Positions 44,782 to 53,429 of a stretch of DNA of 64,000 bases are shown here, piece by piece. Source of the DNA: Flavobacterium sp. WC2421 (lineage in GTDB: Bacteria > Bacteroidota > Bacteroidia > Flavobacteriales > Flavobacteriaceae); contig NZ_CP162004.1 of the NCBI RefSeq assembly GCF_040822115.1, forward strand, positions 2,108,001 to 2,172,000, in the 5' to 3' direction. Each line of letters starts with the position of its first letter. The first letter of the stretch is position 1. The notes beneath the pieces were generated by a model. The model ran no database searches. It was not told where the DNA came from and saw nothing but the letters and a program-made list of their open reading frames with translations. A program made the translations under genes and the position numbers.

Positions 44782-46062
44782 TTATTTTGATAGACTAGCT
44801 GAATAGGAATATACGGAATGTGGATAAATCATCTTTGCTGTATATTTTGAAATAAGACAAACGACTAAAATGGGAAAAAACAAAGTGTAATCATTGGTTA
44901 AACCACAAATTAAGAATATCGCTGTAAAAGGAGCATGAATACTAGCACTTAAAACAGCTGCCATTCCTAATACCATAAAGTTAACAGGAATTATATTAGC
45001 TTTAAAATAAGTATTTAAAATTTGCGCTACAAATAAACCTAAAAATGCACCGATGAATATACTTGGAGCAAAAACCCCTCCGTCTCCACCAGAAAATAAC
45101 GTGGCTGATGTGACAATAGGTTTTAAAAGAATAACTCCTAAAAGGGTATATAGTAAGTTAAAAGATATTTTCACTTCATTTGGATTTATAAAAATCATTT
45201 TGATGGCATGATAACCTTCTCCATAAAGTTGCGGGAAGAAAAATAGAGAAAAACTTAATATTACAGATCCAATTATAATTTTGTAATAATGACTTTTTAT
45301 TTGGGTTAAATTATTTTTGAAAAATAAAACACAACGGGTAAGGTAAACAGAATTAATTCCAGCCAAAATTCCCAAAAGAATAAAAAACGGAATTGCTCTT
45401 AAATTCCAAGTGGTAATGTCAACCGTAAATAATGGTTTTTCGTCAATTAAATAGACAAGTCCAAAAGAAACAGTAACAGCAATAATAGTACTAATTAAAA
45501 AAGTGCGTGTTACTTTTCTAGAAATGACTTCAAACACAAAAAAGATTCCCGCAAAAGGACTATTAAACAAAGCTGTAATTCCTGCCGCTACTCCAGCACA
45601 AATTAATTCGGTTTTGTACTCTTTAAAAATATTTTGTTTCCTTTGCGCAACTGATCCTATTGTAGCCGTAGCCACAACAGTAGAAACCTCAATTCCTGTA
45701 GATCCTCCAAAAACAACAGTCAATAAACCATTAATAAAATGAGATGCAATCTTAGATTTAGGTAAGTTTTTGGTTTTTGAGCCTGTACTTTCAAATATTT
45801 CGTTAATTCCTTTATTTTCTTTTTTATTAAATACGTACTGCCTTAAAAAGTAGATGACCGAAAACCCGAAAACAGGAAAAACAAAAATAAAAATAGGATG
45901 TATGGATGCCTGGCTGAAGAATATTTCTTCATAGTATTCTGTTAATTTTTTTAAAGTTATTCCTAAAAAAGCAGAAAGAAAGCCAATCAAAATGGAAACA
46001 ATAACTATTTTTTGGAATTTAATAAATTGAATATTTTTTTTAATGTGCGCTATATTACTCAT
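44782..46062 (-). CDS. ClC-family chloride channel / transporter
   Basis: 426 residues, about ten helices. The classic GREGP helix is replaced by GGSTGIEVS (about 119-127), keeping the gating glutamate as Glu125 in the GIE position. GGDGGVFAPSIFIGAFLG near 325 matches the GxFxP motif. The conserved Tyr-containing C-terminal helix and the absence of CBS domains indicate the short prokaryotic ClC form, usually an H+/anion exchanger or fluoride/chloride transporter. Precedes the HPP gene with a 6-bp gap; promoter box at 46113. Confidence 0.9.
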   Translation of the reverse strand: MSNIAHIKKNIQFIKFQKIVIVSILIGFLSAFLGITLKKLTEYYEEIFFSQASIHPIFIFVFPVFGFSVIYFLRQYVFNKKENKGINEIFESTGSKTKNLPKSKIASHFINGLLTVVFGGSTGIEVSTVVATATIGSVAQRKQNIFKEYKTELICAGVAAGITALFNSPFAGIFFVFEVISRKVTRTFLISTIIAVTVSFGLVYLIDEKPLFTVDITTWNLRAIPFFILLGILAGINSVYLTRCVLFFKNNLTQIKSHYYKIIIGSVILSFSLFFFPQLYGEGYHAIKMIFINPNEVKISFNLLYTLLGVILLKPIVTSATLFSGGDGGVFAPSIFIGAFLGLFVAQILNTYFKANIIPVNFMVLGMAAVLSASIHAPFTAIFLICGLTNDYTLFFPILVVCLISKYTAKMIYPHSVYSYSASLSK

Positions 46063-46112
46063 CTAAATGTATATTACAAGCCTTAATTTTTTTTAAGGTT
46101 TTTTAAGTTTTG

Positions 46113-46120
46113 CAAATATA
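46113..46120 (-). promoter_or_regulatory. Promoter -7 box of the ClC/HPP operon
   Basis: TATATTTG followed by CA on the minus strand, 50 bp before the ClC ATG. A CCTTAA/TTAAGG hairpin (46081-46098) sits in the probable leader. Confidence 0.55.
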
Positions 46121-46213
46121 AAGAAATAAAAGGGAGTACGATTTATTACGAATGGATAATGAGCTTTTTTTAAGAAACCTTTATAATTAGGATCATTTTA
46201 ATAAGCCAATAAT

Positions 46214-46603
46214 TTATTTTTCATAAAACTCTAACGGCAAACCATCAGGATCAGCAATAAAGAAAAATCGTTTTTGAGTATAGGCATCTACTCGAATTTC
46301 TTCAGAAGAAATGTTATTTGTAATTAAAAAAGCTCTTGTTTTTTCAATATCATTTACTTCAAAAGCCAAATGACGCAAACCACAGGATTCTGGAGTCGAA
46401 GGCCTTTGAGGTGGATTTGGGAAAGAAAAAAGTTCGACAACAAAGTTTCCGTTTAAAGACAAATCTAATTTATAAGATTCTCTTTCTTCGCGATAAATTT
46501 CTTGAATGATTTTTAATCCTAAAATTTCAGTATAAAAATCCTTTGACTTTTGATAATCAGAACAGATAATGGCGATGTGGTGTATTTTGTTAAGTTCTAG
46601 CAT
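46214..46603 (-). CDS. VOC-family metalloprotein (glyoxalase-I-like, SMU1112c/YaeR type)
   Basis: 129 residues. Metal-ligand candidates His8/His9 (KIHHIAI), Glu57 (FVVELFSFPN), His78 (GLRHLAFEV) and Glu125 (LPLEFYEK) are all in place, with PDGLPLEFYE typical of the YaeR/GloA2 subgroup. Likely a small metal-dependent lyase or dioxygenase-fold enzyme; the substrate is unknown. Last gene of a tight three-gene unit (1-bp gap). Confidence 0.88.
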   Translation of the reverse strand: MLELNKIHHIAIICSDYQKSKDFYTEILGLKIIQEIYREERESYKLDLSLNGNFVVELFSFPNPPQRPSTPESCGLRHLAFEVNDIEKTRAFLITNNISSEEIRVDAYTQKRFFFIADPDGLPLEFYEK

Positions 46604-46604
46604 T

Positions 46605-46865
46605 TTATTGTAAATAAATCATGGTGGGTAAATTAGCTTCGGGATTTTCCACTAAAGCTTGTGCGTGTAATTTGTTGATGAGTACTTTTGTTTTTTCGAT
46701 AGAATCAATTTTAAACAAAAAGAAAACTTCGGTATCGTTATCTGTGTTTTGCCAAATGTTTTCTAAATACATTCCTTGGGAGGCATGAAATTCCTTGTCT
46801 TTTTCTAGGATTTCTTTAATAACTGCAATTGGAACATTGTTGAGTTTAGCTAATACATGTGACAT
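46605..46865 (-). CDS. Small protein of unknown function in acetyltransferase/VOC operon
   Basis: 86 residues, soluble, alpha/beta content resembling small dimeric ABM-like folds (alternating VFFLFKID strand and IEKTKVLINKLHAQAL helix). Not assigned to a family. Gaps of 3 bp to the acetyltransferase and 1 bp to the VOC gene make it a firm operon member, and the length and context support coding. Confidence 0.6.
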   Translation of the reverse strand: MSHVLAKLNNVPIAVIKEILEKDKEFHASQGMYLENIWQNTDNDTEVFFLFKIDSIEKTKVLINKLHAQALVENPEANLPTMIYLQ

Positions 46866-46868
46866 AGT

Positions 46869-47426
46869 TTATTGATTTAGTTTTCGTATGACTTTCGCTG
46901 GATTTCCAACTGCCAGTGAATTATCGGGCATGTCTTTAGTAACTACTGATCCAGCACCTATAACACAACCTTTACCAATAGTGATTCCTGGGCAAATAAC
47001 GGAGTTTCCACCAATCCAGCAATCGTCTCCAATGGTTATTGGTAGAGCACTTTCAAGAGTTTTTCTTAATTCAGCTTCCAGTGGATGCGTAGCAGTATAC
47101 AATTGAACTCCGGGTGCAAAAAACACATTCGAACCTATTGTTACTTTTGCACAATCCAGCACCACACAGTTGACATTAAAATAAACGTTTTCTCCACATA
47201 ATATATTGTATCCATAATCGCAATGAAAAGGAGGTTCAATATAAAGATTTACTCCAGCATTCGGAATCAATTCTGCTATAATCTCACGTGCTTTTTTGGT
47301 CACTCGATATTGAGTAACATTCAAGCTATGTAGCAAGTTTTTTGCCTTTCTTCGCCCTTTAACTAAAACAGGATCTCCAGCCAAGTAATACTCACCATCA
47401 ATCATTTTTTCTTGTTCCGTTTTCAT
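46869..47426 (-). CDS. Maltose/galactoside O-acetyltransferase-like hexapeptide-repeat enzyme
   Basis: 185 residues. N-terminal Mac domain (EKMIDGEYYLAGDPVL), left-handed beta-helix repeats (ITIGDDCWIGGNSVICPGIT, then GKGCVIGAGSVVTKDMP), catalytic His114 in TATHPLEA, and C-terminal NSLAVGNPAKVIRKL. It transfers acetyl from acetyl-CoA to a sugar hydroxyl, matching maltose O-acetyltransferase (Maa) more than serine acetyltransferase. First gene of a three-gene operon. Confidence 0.9.
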   Translation of the reverse strand: MKTEQEKMIDGEYYLAGDPVLVKGRRKAKNLLHSLNVTQYRVTKKAREIIAELIPNAGVNLYIEPPFHCDYGYNILCGENVYFNVNCVVLDCAKVTIGSNVFFAPGVQLYTATHPLEAELRKTLESALPITIGDDCWIGGNSVICPGITIGKGCVIGAGSVVTKDMPDNSLAVGNPAKVIRKLNQ

Positions 47427-47454
47427 TTACTATAAATCTTTGTTTCTAAATATT

Positions 47455-47600
47455 TCTTGGGCATGCCCTCCGCAAAAGCTTCGGTCGGGCTGTTCGTTGC
47501 AATCTCCCATGAAAAATGGGAGGATTTCCACTGCCATCCCTCATGCAAATCGCCATTGTAAATCCTTACGATTTGATGTAAATATAACAGAAAATCAAAT
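47455..47600. repeat. Flavobacterial dispersed intergenic repeat, copy B
   Basis: Contains CATGCCCTCCGCAAAAGC, CGGTCGGGCTGTTCGTTGC and AATCTCCCATG ... TGGGAGGATTTCCACTGCC. The last part matches copy A (8248-8287). A 63-codon open frame on the minus strand here is an artefact of the repeat. Edges approximate. Confidence 0.65.
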
Positions 47601-47610
47601 CGACTACAAC

Positions 47611-47650
47611 TCATCCCTGAAAATTGACAGTTCAGTTAGTTTAAGTTTTT
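47611..47650 (+). promoter_or_regulatory. Shared upstream block with LytTR-like half-site (TonB receptor)
   Basis: 31 of 40 bases match the block at 49979-50018. Core ACAGTTCAG at 47627-47635, near the AgrA/LytTR half-site ACAGTTAAG, followed 10 bp on by TAGTTTAAG. It lies 70 bp before the TonB-dependent receptor start. Confidence 0.55.
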
Positions 47651-47668
47651 AAAAAGAGACAATCAAAA

Positions 47669-47676
47669 TACATTTG
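47669..47676 (+). promoter_or_regulatory. Promoter -7 box of the TonB-dependent receptor
   Basis: TACATTTG, 20 bp before the ATG and 33 bp downstream of the ACAGTTCAG core, so a regulator bound there would sit at the -33 region. Confidence 0.5.
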
Positions 47677-47696
47677 GAGAATCAAAATCAAACCAA

Positions 47697-49856
47697 ATGA
47701 AATCAATCACTACATTAATTACTTTATTTTTTACCACTTTACTATTTGCACAAGCTACTATTTCAGGAAAAGTGATAGATGAAAAAGGAAAACCAATCGT
47801 TGGCGCTAATGTTTTTATCGAAGGAACTTACGACGGAGCAACATCTAATGAAATGGGGGATTTCTCATTTGTAACGGACGAAAAAGGAAATCAAACATTA
47901 GTAGTTAGTTTTTTAATTTACGAAACTTCAAAAACTCAAATTGATGTTGCTAATTTTCAGGGAAAAACCATCAAACTAAAAGAGAATTTAAATGCTTTGG
48001 ACGCGGTTGTGATTACAGCTGGCACAATGGAATCAGGTGAGAAAGCACGGGTTTCAGTTTTAAAACCGTTAGATATTGTAACCACAGCAGGTTCGGCTGG
48101 GAATATTATTGCTGCTTTACAAACCTTGCCTGGGACACAAAGTGTGGGTGAAGACGGTCGTTTGTTTGTTCGCGGAGGAGAAGCTAATGAAACTCAAACT
48201 TTTGTCGACGGTATTCGTGTGGCACAACCGTATGGCGCAACAACTAATAATTTGCCTACTCGTGGTCGGTTTTCTCCATTTTTATTCAATGGTATTGCTT
48301 TCTCTACTGGAGGGTATTCTGCCGAATATGGGGAAGCGTTATCGAGCGTATTGCTTTTAAATACGGAGGACAATCCGGATCAAAACAAAACCGAAATTTC
48401 ACTAATGACTGTTGGCTTAGGGCTTGGAAATACTCAAAAATGGGAAAAGAGCTCACTGAGTGTAAATGCTTCGTATATCAATTTAGCTCCTTACCAAGCA
48501 GCAATTCCACAAAATGTGGACTGGAATAGTCCTTTTCAATCTTTGTCGGGAGAAACGGTGTATCGCTATAATTTTAATAACGGAATTCTGAAATTGTATG
48601 CTGCTTTTGATTCTTCTAAATTTGATATTAATCAGGAAAATATAAACAGTCCAGAGAAAATAAGGGTGAATCTAAACAATGATAATTTTTATTTGAATAC
48701 TTCATACAAAGGCGGTTTTGGGACTAATTGGCAAATTACTACTGGTATGAGTTATGGGTATAGTAAAAATAAAATAGGATTGGATTTAGATCAAGTTGAT
48801 AATGATGAAAATGCTGCCCATTTAAAATTGAAATTGAAGAAAAGCTTTTCTAATTATTTTAAATTGTCTTTTGGAGGGGATTATTTTAGTACCAAATTCA
48901 ATGAAGATTTCAAACCTAATCTTGGAACAACGAATACAAATGGGTACAACTCGAATATTGCAGCAGTCTTCACGGAAGCCGATGTTTTATTTTCGAAAAA
49001 GTTTGCCGCCAAAATTGGGTTAAGAGCTTCGTACAATGATTTACTTGATGAAACTGCCCTTGCTCCAAGACTTTCATTAGCATACAAAGTAGCTAAAAAT
49101 AGTCAGTTCTCATTGGCTTACGGAGATTTCTCTCAAAGTCCATCTGTTGATTATATAAAATATTCTAAATACCATCAGTTTGAAAGTGAGAAAGCGGCTC
49201 ATTATATTTTGAATTTTCAATATGCTAAAGACAGTAAAACCTTTAGAGCCGAAGCCTATTATAAAGACTACAATAATCTAGTAAAATACGATACTCAGGA
49301 TATTGCTTATAATTCGGTTTTTAATAATACGGGTTCAGCATACGCTAAAGGGTTGGATTTATTCTGGAGGGATGGAAAAACAATTAAAAATCTAGAATAT
49401 TGGATTTCCTATTCTTATATCGATACCAAAAGAGATTATAAAAATTTCCCAGTAGCCGCAACCCCCAGTTTTGTCGCTGATCATAGTTTGTCTATTGTAA
49501 CTAAATATTGGATATCAGACTGGAGATCACAAATTGGATTTACGAATTCTTTTAGCTCAGGACGTCCCTATAATAATCCAAATGAAACCCAATTCATGAA
49601 TGGAAAAACGAAATCGTATAATAGTTTAAGTTTTAACTGGGCGTATTTAATAAGTGCTCAAAAGATATTATATATCTCCGTTTCAAATGTATTAGGAACA
49701 CAAAATGTTTTTGGATATGATTATGCTAAAGACCCAAATGCAGCGGGTTATTATAACCGAAAAACCATCACGCCCACAGCAGATCGGTTCTTCTTTGTTG
49801 GTTTCTTTTGGACCATTAGCAAAGACAAAAAAGACAATCAGTTGAAGAATCTGTAA
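47697..49856 (+). CDS. TonB-dependent receptor with carboxypeptidase-regulatory-like N-domain
   Basis: 719 residues. Signal peptide (LLFAQ), a CarboxypepD_reg-like domain (ISGKVIDEKGKPIVGANV, about 20-100), plug domain (GSAGNIIAALQTLPGTQSVGEDGRLFVRGG) and a 22-strand-type barrel ending in a C-terminal region with FFWTISKDKKDNQLKNL. The receptor would use TonB energy to import a large solute through the outer membrane; the ligand is unknown. It has no SusD partner. Its promoter region carries the LytTR-like block found again before the TPR-like gene, tying it to the signalling genes downstream. Confidence 0.9.
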   Translation: MKSITTLITLFFTTLLFAQATISGKVIDEKGKPIVGANVFIEGTYDGATSNEMGDFSFVTDEKGNQTLVVSFLIYETSKTQIDVANFQGKTIKLKENLNALDAVVITAGTMESGEKARVSVLKPLDIVTTAGSAGNIIAALQTLPGTQSVGEDGRLFVRGGEANETQTFVDGIRVAQPYGATTNNLPTRGRFSPFLFNGIAFSTGGYSAEYGEALSSVLLLNTEDNPDQNKTEISLMTVGLGLGNTQKWEKSSLSVNASYINLAPYQAAIPQNVDWNSPFQSLSGETVYRYNFNNGILKLYAAFDSSKFDINQENINSPEKIRVNLNNDNFYLNTSYKGGFGTNWQITTGMSYGYSKNKIGLDLDQVDNDENAAHLKLKLKKSFSNYFKLSFGGDYFSTKFNEDFKPNLGTTNTNGYNSNIAAVFTEADVLFSKKFAAKIGLRASYNDLLDETALAPRLSLAYKVAKNSQFSLAYGDFSQSPSVDYIKYSKYHQFESEKAAHYILNFQYAKDSKTFRAEAYYKDYNNLVKYDTQDIAYNSVFNNTGSAYAKGLDLFWRDGKTIKNLEYWISYSYIDTKRDYKNFPVAATPSFVADHSLSIVTKYWISDWRSQIGFTNSFSSGRPYNNPNETQFMNGKTKSYNSLSFNWAYLISAQKILYISVSNVLGTQNVFGYDYAKDPNAAGYYNRKTITPTADRFFFVGFFWTISKDKKDNQLKNL

Positions 49857-49864
49857 TTTGTCTT

Positions 49865-49966
49865 AAAGTTATAAAGTTGAAAGTTTAAAAGGAAGAATGA
49901 TTTGGATTTTCAAAGACTTAAAGTATTTCCGCAAACAATGTGACTTTCGACTTTATGACTTTCAAC
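49865..49966. repeat. Imperfect inverted repeat in the 252-bp intergenic gap
   Basis: AAAGTTATAAAGTTGAAAGT (49865-49884) facing ACTTTCGACTTTATGACTTT (49943-49962). This is the only structure besides the 49979 block in 49857-50108. Confidence 0.5.
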
Positions 49967-49978
49967 TAATTTACCGAT

Positions 49979-50018
49979 TCATCCTTAAAATTCAACAGTT
50001 CAGTAATTATAAATTTTT
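49979..50018 (+). promoter_or_regulatory. Shared upstream block with LytTR-like half-site (TPR-like gene)
   Basis: Counterpart of 47611-47650. Core ACAGTTCAG at 49995-50003, at the same 16-bp offset from the TCATCC start. It lies about 106 bp before the ATG. Confidence 0.55.
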
Positions 50019-50108
50019 ACAACCGTATTTCTGAAATACTTTTGAAATATAAATTAACAACGTTTCAATCATCAATAAAAAATTAATCAATCTTAAAAAC
50101 TAGAAATC

Positions 50109-50759
50109 ATGACCAAATTAATTACCACTTTCGCACTATTTGTTATTACATTATTATCGGCTCAAGGACAACAAAGCACTATGGAGTCAACAGGAGGGAA
50201 GTTTGAACAAGGAATGGGAAAAGCCTTTGGACTTTGGGGAGAAGGGAAAACTACAGAAGCTTCTGATTTATTCGAAAGAATTGCCGCTGCTGAACCTACG
50301 AACTGGTTGCCTAATTACTATGTGGCTTTAGTAAATACTACAACTGCTTTTGGAACTAAAGATAAAGAAAAAATAAATTTATTACTTTCGAAAGCACAAA
50401 ACGCTTTAGATGTAGAAATGGGTAAAGATCAAAATAATGCCGAATTGTATGTGATGCAGGCTATGATTAATACTGCTTGGATTGTTTTCGACCCTATGAC
50501 GAACGGACAAAAACTATCTGGACCTACTATGGGATTGTACGCAAAAGCTGAAGCAATTGCACCTAATAATCCGAGAGTAGTTTATTCAAAAGCAGAATTT
50601 GAAATAGGCGGAGCCAAGTTTTGGGGAAAAGATACCAAACCGATGTGTGCTCAAATTGATAAAGCCATTGAACTTTTTGCTACTTTTAAACCTGAAACAC
50701 CTTTTTCTCCTAAATGGGGATTAGACAGAGCTTTAGAAGCACAGAAAAACTGTAAATAG
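50109..50759 (+). CDS. Secreted TPR-like protein
   Basis: 216 residues with a signal peptide (LLSAQGQ). Helical pairs resembling tetratricopeptide repeats: GEGKTTEASDLFERIAAAEPTNWLPNYYVA, then NALDVEMGKDQNNAELYVMQAMI, then YAKAEAIAPNNPRVVYSKAEFE. Conserved around LytS/2TM gene groups in flavobacteria by my reading of its position only. Periplasmic or surface scaffold; possible signal input for the kinase 46 bp downstream (inference). Confidence 0.7.
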   Translation: MTKLITTFALFVITLLSAQGQQSTMESTGGKFEQGMGKAFGLWGEGKTTEASDLFERIAAAEPTNWLPNYYVALVNTTTAFGTKDKEKINLLLSKAQNALDVEMGKDQNNAELYVMQAMINTAWIVFDPMTNGQKLSGPTMGLYAKAEAIAPNNPRVVYSKAEFEIGGAKFWGKDTKPMCAQIDKAIELFATFKPETPFSPKWGLDRALEAQKNCK

Positions 50760-50805
50760 GATAATTAATCAAATTCAATTTTCCTATTACTTAATTTAAA
50801 ATAAT

Positions 50806-52143
50806 ATGTATAAAATTAATAAAGAAATACCTAAAGTATTTGTACTCTCATTTATTATCTTTTTTATAGCTCAATTTTTGAACTTGATTTTAGGGAATAC
50901 AATACGATTTGATCTAAGTTTATTAATTAGTTTTGGATTTACCTTGTTGTACACGTTATCACTGTATGTGTCTAATATGTATCTTTTTAACTCCCTAGAT
51001 TTGTATTTTAAAAAGGATAGGTTTTCTCTAAAAAGGATTGTAATTGGATTTTTTGGAGCATTTTTACTTTCTTTATTCGTTATTTTTTTACTGCGTATTT
51101 TTGAAGAAGTTTTAGTCAATGGGATGACATTTCAAGAGTTTTTATCAGCTGAAAAGCCATCCAATTATTTGTTTTCAATTAGTATTACTTTTTTTGTAAC
51201 ACTATCGTTATATACTTTTTATTTCTACAAATTATACAACGAAAACAAAGTAAAAGAACAGAAAATCATCGCTGGAACTGCCAATGCGAAATTCGAAAGT
51301 TTAAAGAATCAAATAGACCCACATTTTTTATTCAATAGTCTGAATGTATTGAGTTCTTTGATCGAAGAAAATCCGGATAATGCACAGCGATTCACGACTT
51401 CCTTGTCGAAGATTTACAGGTATGTATTAGAACAAAAAGACAAAGAATTAGTTTCTGTTGAAGAAGAATTGGCTTTCGCCAAAACGTATATGAACTTGCT
51501 TAAAATGCGTTTTGAGAATAGTTTGTTTTATGAATTACCAAATTCAATAATTGATCCAGAAGCTAAGGTCGTCCCGCTTTCCTTGCAGTTGTTGTTAGAA
51601 AACACAGTAAAACACAATGTGGTAAGTGAAAAAAGACCTTTGCATATTCGAATTAGCATTCAAGGAAGTTATTTAGTAGTTGAAAATGATTTTCAAAAGA
51701 AAGAAGTATTACAAGACCGTCAAGGAGTTGGTCTTCAAAATATAATTAATCGATACGGAATTATCACCGATAGGAAAGTATTGATAGCACAAAATGAAAA
51801 AGTATTTTCGGTCAAAATACCAATTTTGACCAAACAAATTACAGTTATGGAAACGACAAAAGAATACGATGAAAACAATGCCTACTACAGAGCAAAAAAG
51901 CGTGTAGAAGAATTGAAGGGTTTTTATGGAAATTTAATTTCTTATTGCTGTGTAATTCCTTTTTTAATTTTTATTAATCTAAGGTATTCGCCAGAATTTC
52001 AATGGTTTTGGTTTTCAGCAGGTGGTTGGGGATTTGGTTTAATCATGCATGCTTTGAAAGTTTTTGGGTATAGCTCGAATTGGGAAGAACGAAAAATCCA
52101 GGAAATATTGAGTAAAGAAGATGCAAAACAAACATGGAAATAG
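50806..52143 (+). CDS. LytS-type sensor histidine kinase with C-terminal 2TM domain
   Basis: 445 residues. Four N-terminal membrane segments (about 10-30, 37-60, 78-98, 121-141), His_kinase domain with the phospho-His173 in LKNQIDPHFLFNSLNVL, HATPase (about 245-345) with DRQGVGLQNI. Residues 355-445 are a 2TM domain (YYRAKKRVEELKGFYGNLISY ... WEERKIQEI) normally seen as a separate small protein, several copies of which follow. So here kinase and 2TM are fused. The LytTR regulator at 56114 is the expected partner. Confidence 0.9.
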   Translation: MYKINKEIPKVFVLSFIIFFIAQFLNLILGNTIRFDLSLLISFGFTLLYTLSLYVSNMYLFNSLDLYFKKDRFSLKRIVIGFFGAFLLSLFVIFLLRIFEEVLVNGMTFQEFLSAEKPSNYLFSISITFFVTLSLYTFYFYKLYNENKVKEQKIIAGTANAKFESLKNQIDPHFLFNSLNVLSSLIEENPDNAQRFTTSLSKIYRYVLEQKDKELVSVEEELAFAKTYMNLLKMRFENSLFYELPNSIIDPEAKVVPLSLQLLLENTVKHNVVSEKRPLHIRISIQGSYLVVENDFQKKEVLQDRQGVGLQNIINRYGIITDRKVLIAQNEKVFSVKIPILTKQITVMETTKEYDENNAYYRAKKRVEELKGFYGNLISYCCVIPFLIFINLRYSPEFQWFWFSAGGWGFGLIMHALKVFGYSSNWEERKIQEILSKEDAKQTWK

Positions 52144-52145
52144 TC

Positions 52146-52310
52146 ATGGAGAATAAATATCAAGAAGAAGATTGCTATTCTAAGGCAAAAAAAAGATTCA
52201 ATAAAATCAAAGCATTTTAGTTGCATTTGTTCATCTATTTTAGTGTAACTCGTACTATATTTTTATTAACTAGAAATTCACTCCTGAATTACAATGGTGT
52301 TCATATTCAG
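52146..52310 (+). pseudogene. 5' remnant of a fourth 2TM gene, with in-frame stop
   Basis: ATG at 52146 gives MENKYQEEDCYSKAKKR, clearly a 2TM N-terminus, then TAG at 52218-52220 where the conserved Tyr of FYxHL should be. Past the stop the frame reads LHLFIYFSVTRTIFLL, still aligned to HLLVYVLVNAFIVL of the intact 2TM gene at 54166. Interrupted at about 52313 by the inserted segment. Confidence 0.8.
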
Positions 52311-52313
52311 TAG

Positions 52314-53400
52314 TTGTGGGCAATGCTAAAAACACTTAAAAACAAATTTTTACATTAAACAAAAATGAACATTAACTCTTTTTCAAACTTATTTATTTGG
52401 TTAGTATTAATAACTTTACCAGAAATTGTATTTTCTCAATCAACGGAATTTACAATTCAAGATGTAAAATTCGAAAGTCAGGGCGTCACTCTTTCAGGCT
52501 CAATTTTAACGCCAAAAAAAACATTTGCAGCTGTTGTAATTGTTCATGGGTCTGACCCTGTAAAAAGAGAATTGGAGTTTGCAAAACGTCTTGCCAAAGA
52601 AGGCATTGCTGTATTCACATATGATAAACGAGGAGTTGGGGAATCAGGCGGTGTATATGTGGGACCATCTGTTGGTACTAATAATATTGACACAACTAAT
52701 CTTAGTTTATTATCTCACGATGCAAATACAGCAGTAAATACATTTAGAACTTATTTGAAGGATAAAAAGATACCTATTGGATTAGTTGGCTTTAGTCAAG
52801 CAGGGTGGATAATCCCAATTACTACAAGTAAAAATCCGAAAATAGAATTTATGGTTTTGTTTAGTTGCCCAACAATTACAACTCTGGAACAACTAAGGTT
52901 TCAGTTTTATACCAATGGAAACAACAATTTTTGGGAAACTCATTCAGAAGCGGATGCTCGTGAACATGTCAAAAATGATGCTGACCGCTATCAATTTACG
53001 GCTACTGATCCCAAAAACGCTCTAAATAAAGTTTCAATTCCGGGACTTTGGCTTTTTGGTGAGAAAGATATACAGATCCCGGTAAAGATGTGTATCGAGC
53101 AATTAAACACATTGAAAGTTCTAGGTAGACCTTTCGAATATACTTTGTTTTCTAACTTAGGACACAATACTTCTTCTGACAATGATGCTGAACCTGTTGA
53201 TATTTCAATTCAATGGATAAAACAGAAAGCTTTGAGTATTCAAAAGTCTAAAGTATCAAAATAAAGAAATGCCTACAATTGTATAGAAATATTAAGAATT
53301 TTCTTATAAATTTATGTTTGCGTTCCGTGGGAAATTTTATCTTAGCTGAAAGATCACTGCCAAGAATTTCGAAACCTTGCAAAGCCGCATTCCAAGAACG
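52314..53400 (+). mobile_element. Inserted segment (integron-cassette-like) carrying an alpha/beta hydrolase
   Basis: Splits the 2TM pseudogene. The left end reads G-TTGTGGGCAATGC (from 52313) and the right end is ...AACG-TTAG (53400/53401): both junctions fit a G|TT cut. A pair of partly complementary arms lies at 53320-53333 (GCGTTCCGTGGGAA) and 53387-53400 (GCATTCCAAGAACG), reminiscent of an attC site just upstream of the right junction. No integrase in the window. Assignment as cassette is inference. Confidence 0.5.
52365..53264 (+). CDS. Alpha/beta hydrolase, secreted
   Basis: 299 residues with a signal peptide (EIVFSQ). Oxyanion region VVIVHGSDPV, YDKRGVGESGG, nucleophile elbow GFSQAG (Ser about 144), acid GEKDIQIP (Asp about 236), catalytic His about 267 in LGHNTSS. 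Fold of dienelactone-hydrolase/peptidase-S9-like esterases. It is the sole gene in a segment that interrupts a 2TM gene, so it is probably acquired. Substrate unknown; esterase or peptidase. Confidence 0.85.
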   Translation: MNINSFSNLFIWLVLITLPEIVFSQSTEFTIQDVKFESQGVTLSGSILTPKKTFAAVVIVHGSDPVKRELEFAKRLAKEGIAVFTYDKRGVGESGGVYVGPSVGTNNIDTTNLSLLSHDANTAVNTFRTYLKDKKIPIGLVGFSQAGWIIPITTSKNPKIEFMVLFSCPTITTLEQLRFQFYTNGNNNFWETHSEADAREHVKNDADRYQFTATDPKNALNKVSIPGLWLFGEKDIQIPVKMCIEQLNTLKVLGRPFEYTLFSNLGHNTSSDNDAEPVDISIQWIKQKALSIQKSKVSK

Positions 53401-53429
53401 TTAGTAGAGGAATTCGTTTATTAATACAT

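Noticed and set aside
47423..47614. 63-codon open frame on the minus strand before the acetyltransferase
   Set aside because: Lies entirely in the dispersed intergenic repeat (copy B); no family match and no start context.
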